DNA of 55,542 nucleotides from Branchiostoma floridae (Eukaryota > Chordata > Leptocardii > Amphioxiformes > Branchiostomatidae): the NCBI RefSeq assembly GCF_000003815.2, contig NW_023365749.1:116581-172122 (forward strand), read 5' to 3'. The translations under genes were made by a program, and so were the position numbers. Below, in pieces: positions 55,037-55,542 of the stretch. The notes below the pieces were generated by a model. The model worked only from the letters and a program-made list of their open reading frames with translations. It was not told the origin of the DNA and did not search any database. Position 1 is the first letter of the stretch; each line of letters begins with the position of its first letter.

Positions 55037-55542
55037 ATGGCCGACAGAGGTGACCGTAACGAGCTGTACTCTCTACTTGGAGTGCCTCCTACAGCTACGC
55101 GCGATGAAATCATCGATGCATACAAGAGAGCAGTTTTGCAGTATGAAGAGGCGTCAACGTTGGGCAGAAAGGACGACGCTTATAAGGAAGCTGACTCAAT
55201 ATATAAAGAGGTGAGCAGGGCGTTCTTTGTTCTTTCTGACGCGTCGCACAGACAAATCTACAATGACAGCGGCGTCATCCCCAACTCTCCCAAGCCTACC
55301 AAGAAGTCAATACGGCAGCGAAGAGACTATTGTGTGCAACATAATTCACAAAGCATAACTATCTATGTACCCCCAAACCTTGCGAAGTCCTGGCTAACTG
55401 CCTGTTGAAGAAGGGAGGCACGCCAGACTAAAATGCAACCAGAAATTGACTCAAGGCCACCAAATCAAAACTACGTTCGGTGACGCCAAGTCTGAAGAAT
55501 CGGTTGGAACCGTGAGCATCACAGTGTATGAAAGCACTCAAA
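55037..55542 (+). CDS. J-domain-like protein, HPD motif absent; partial and apparently frameshifted
   Basis: ATG at 55037 opens 123 codons to 55408. Residues 10-70 follow the J-domain plan: LYSLLGVPPTATRDEIIDAY, then KEVSRAFFVLSDASHRQIYN. The HPD tripeptide that activates Hsp70 is replaced by EEA after LQY, so a normal co-chaperone role is unlikely. After LAKSWLTAC a stop occurs, but another frame is open from about 55401 to the window end (KTTFGDAKSEESVGTVSITV). This suggests an indel: a young pseudogene or an assembly error. The sequence runs off the window. Confidence 0.6.

Overview
The window looks like nuclear DNA of an invertebrate chordate, most probably a lancelet (Branchiostoma). That is an inference. 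It rests on small exons with GT-AG introns, heavy loads of non-LTR retrotransposon debris and foldback DNA elements, a tRNA-headed SINE, and a gene that joins ankyrin, death-fold and Roc-COR domains. Two 100-N assembly gaps are present (15296-15395 and 52186-52285). No bacterial-type operon, CRISPR array or rRNA was seen.

Layout. 1-1213: two decayed LINE fragments in opposite orientation. 1489-1845: a 51-bp minisatellite. 2319-5265, minus strand: first three coding exons of an ankyrin-repeat gene whose remainder would lie left of the window; a 392-bp foldback insert with an 11-bp target duplication sits in its second intron. 5.3-8.4 kb: mostly non-coding, with a LINE 3' end and an 11-bp minisatellite. 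8.4-10.3 kb and 22.7-25.4 kb: two inverted copies of one roughly 2-kb repeat. Between them on the minus strand (14693-22439) is a six-exon gene for a TauD/clavaminate-synthase-like Fe(II)/2-oxoglutarate dioxygenase with a probable mitochondrial presequence. 25.5-28.4 kb: LINE scrap and unassigned DNA.

28516-54522, plus strand: a 17-exon gene that I assembled by reading frame and splice phase (3477 nt, 1158 codons plus stop). It encodes a basic N-terminus, an ankyrin array, a Death domain, a CARD-like helical domain, a Roc GTPase and a COR domain. Seven of its ankyrin exons are 99-bp, phase 0-0, one-repeat exons that lie in a tandemly duplicated unit of about 274 bp (exon plus intron). Transposons have pulled the units apart: 30.5-33.0 kb, 33.2-44.8 kb and 45.4-48.5 kb. 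Differences between the ankyrin exons are almost all amino-acid changing. The minus-strand gene at 2-5 kb is a divergent paralogue of this gene.

55037-end: start of a small J-domain-like protein gene that lacks the HPD motif and appears frameshifted.

How it fits together: the Death, CARD, Roc-COR and ankyrin combination points to cytosolic signal transduction, probably innate immunity or cell death. The duplicating ankyrin exons would be the variable recognition part. The dioxygenase is metabolic and has no evident link to it.
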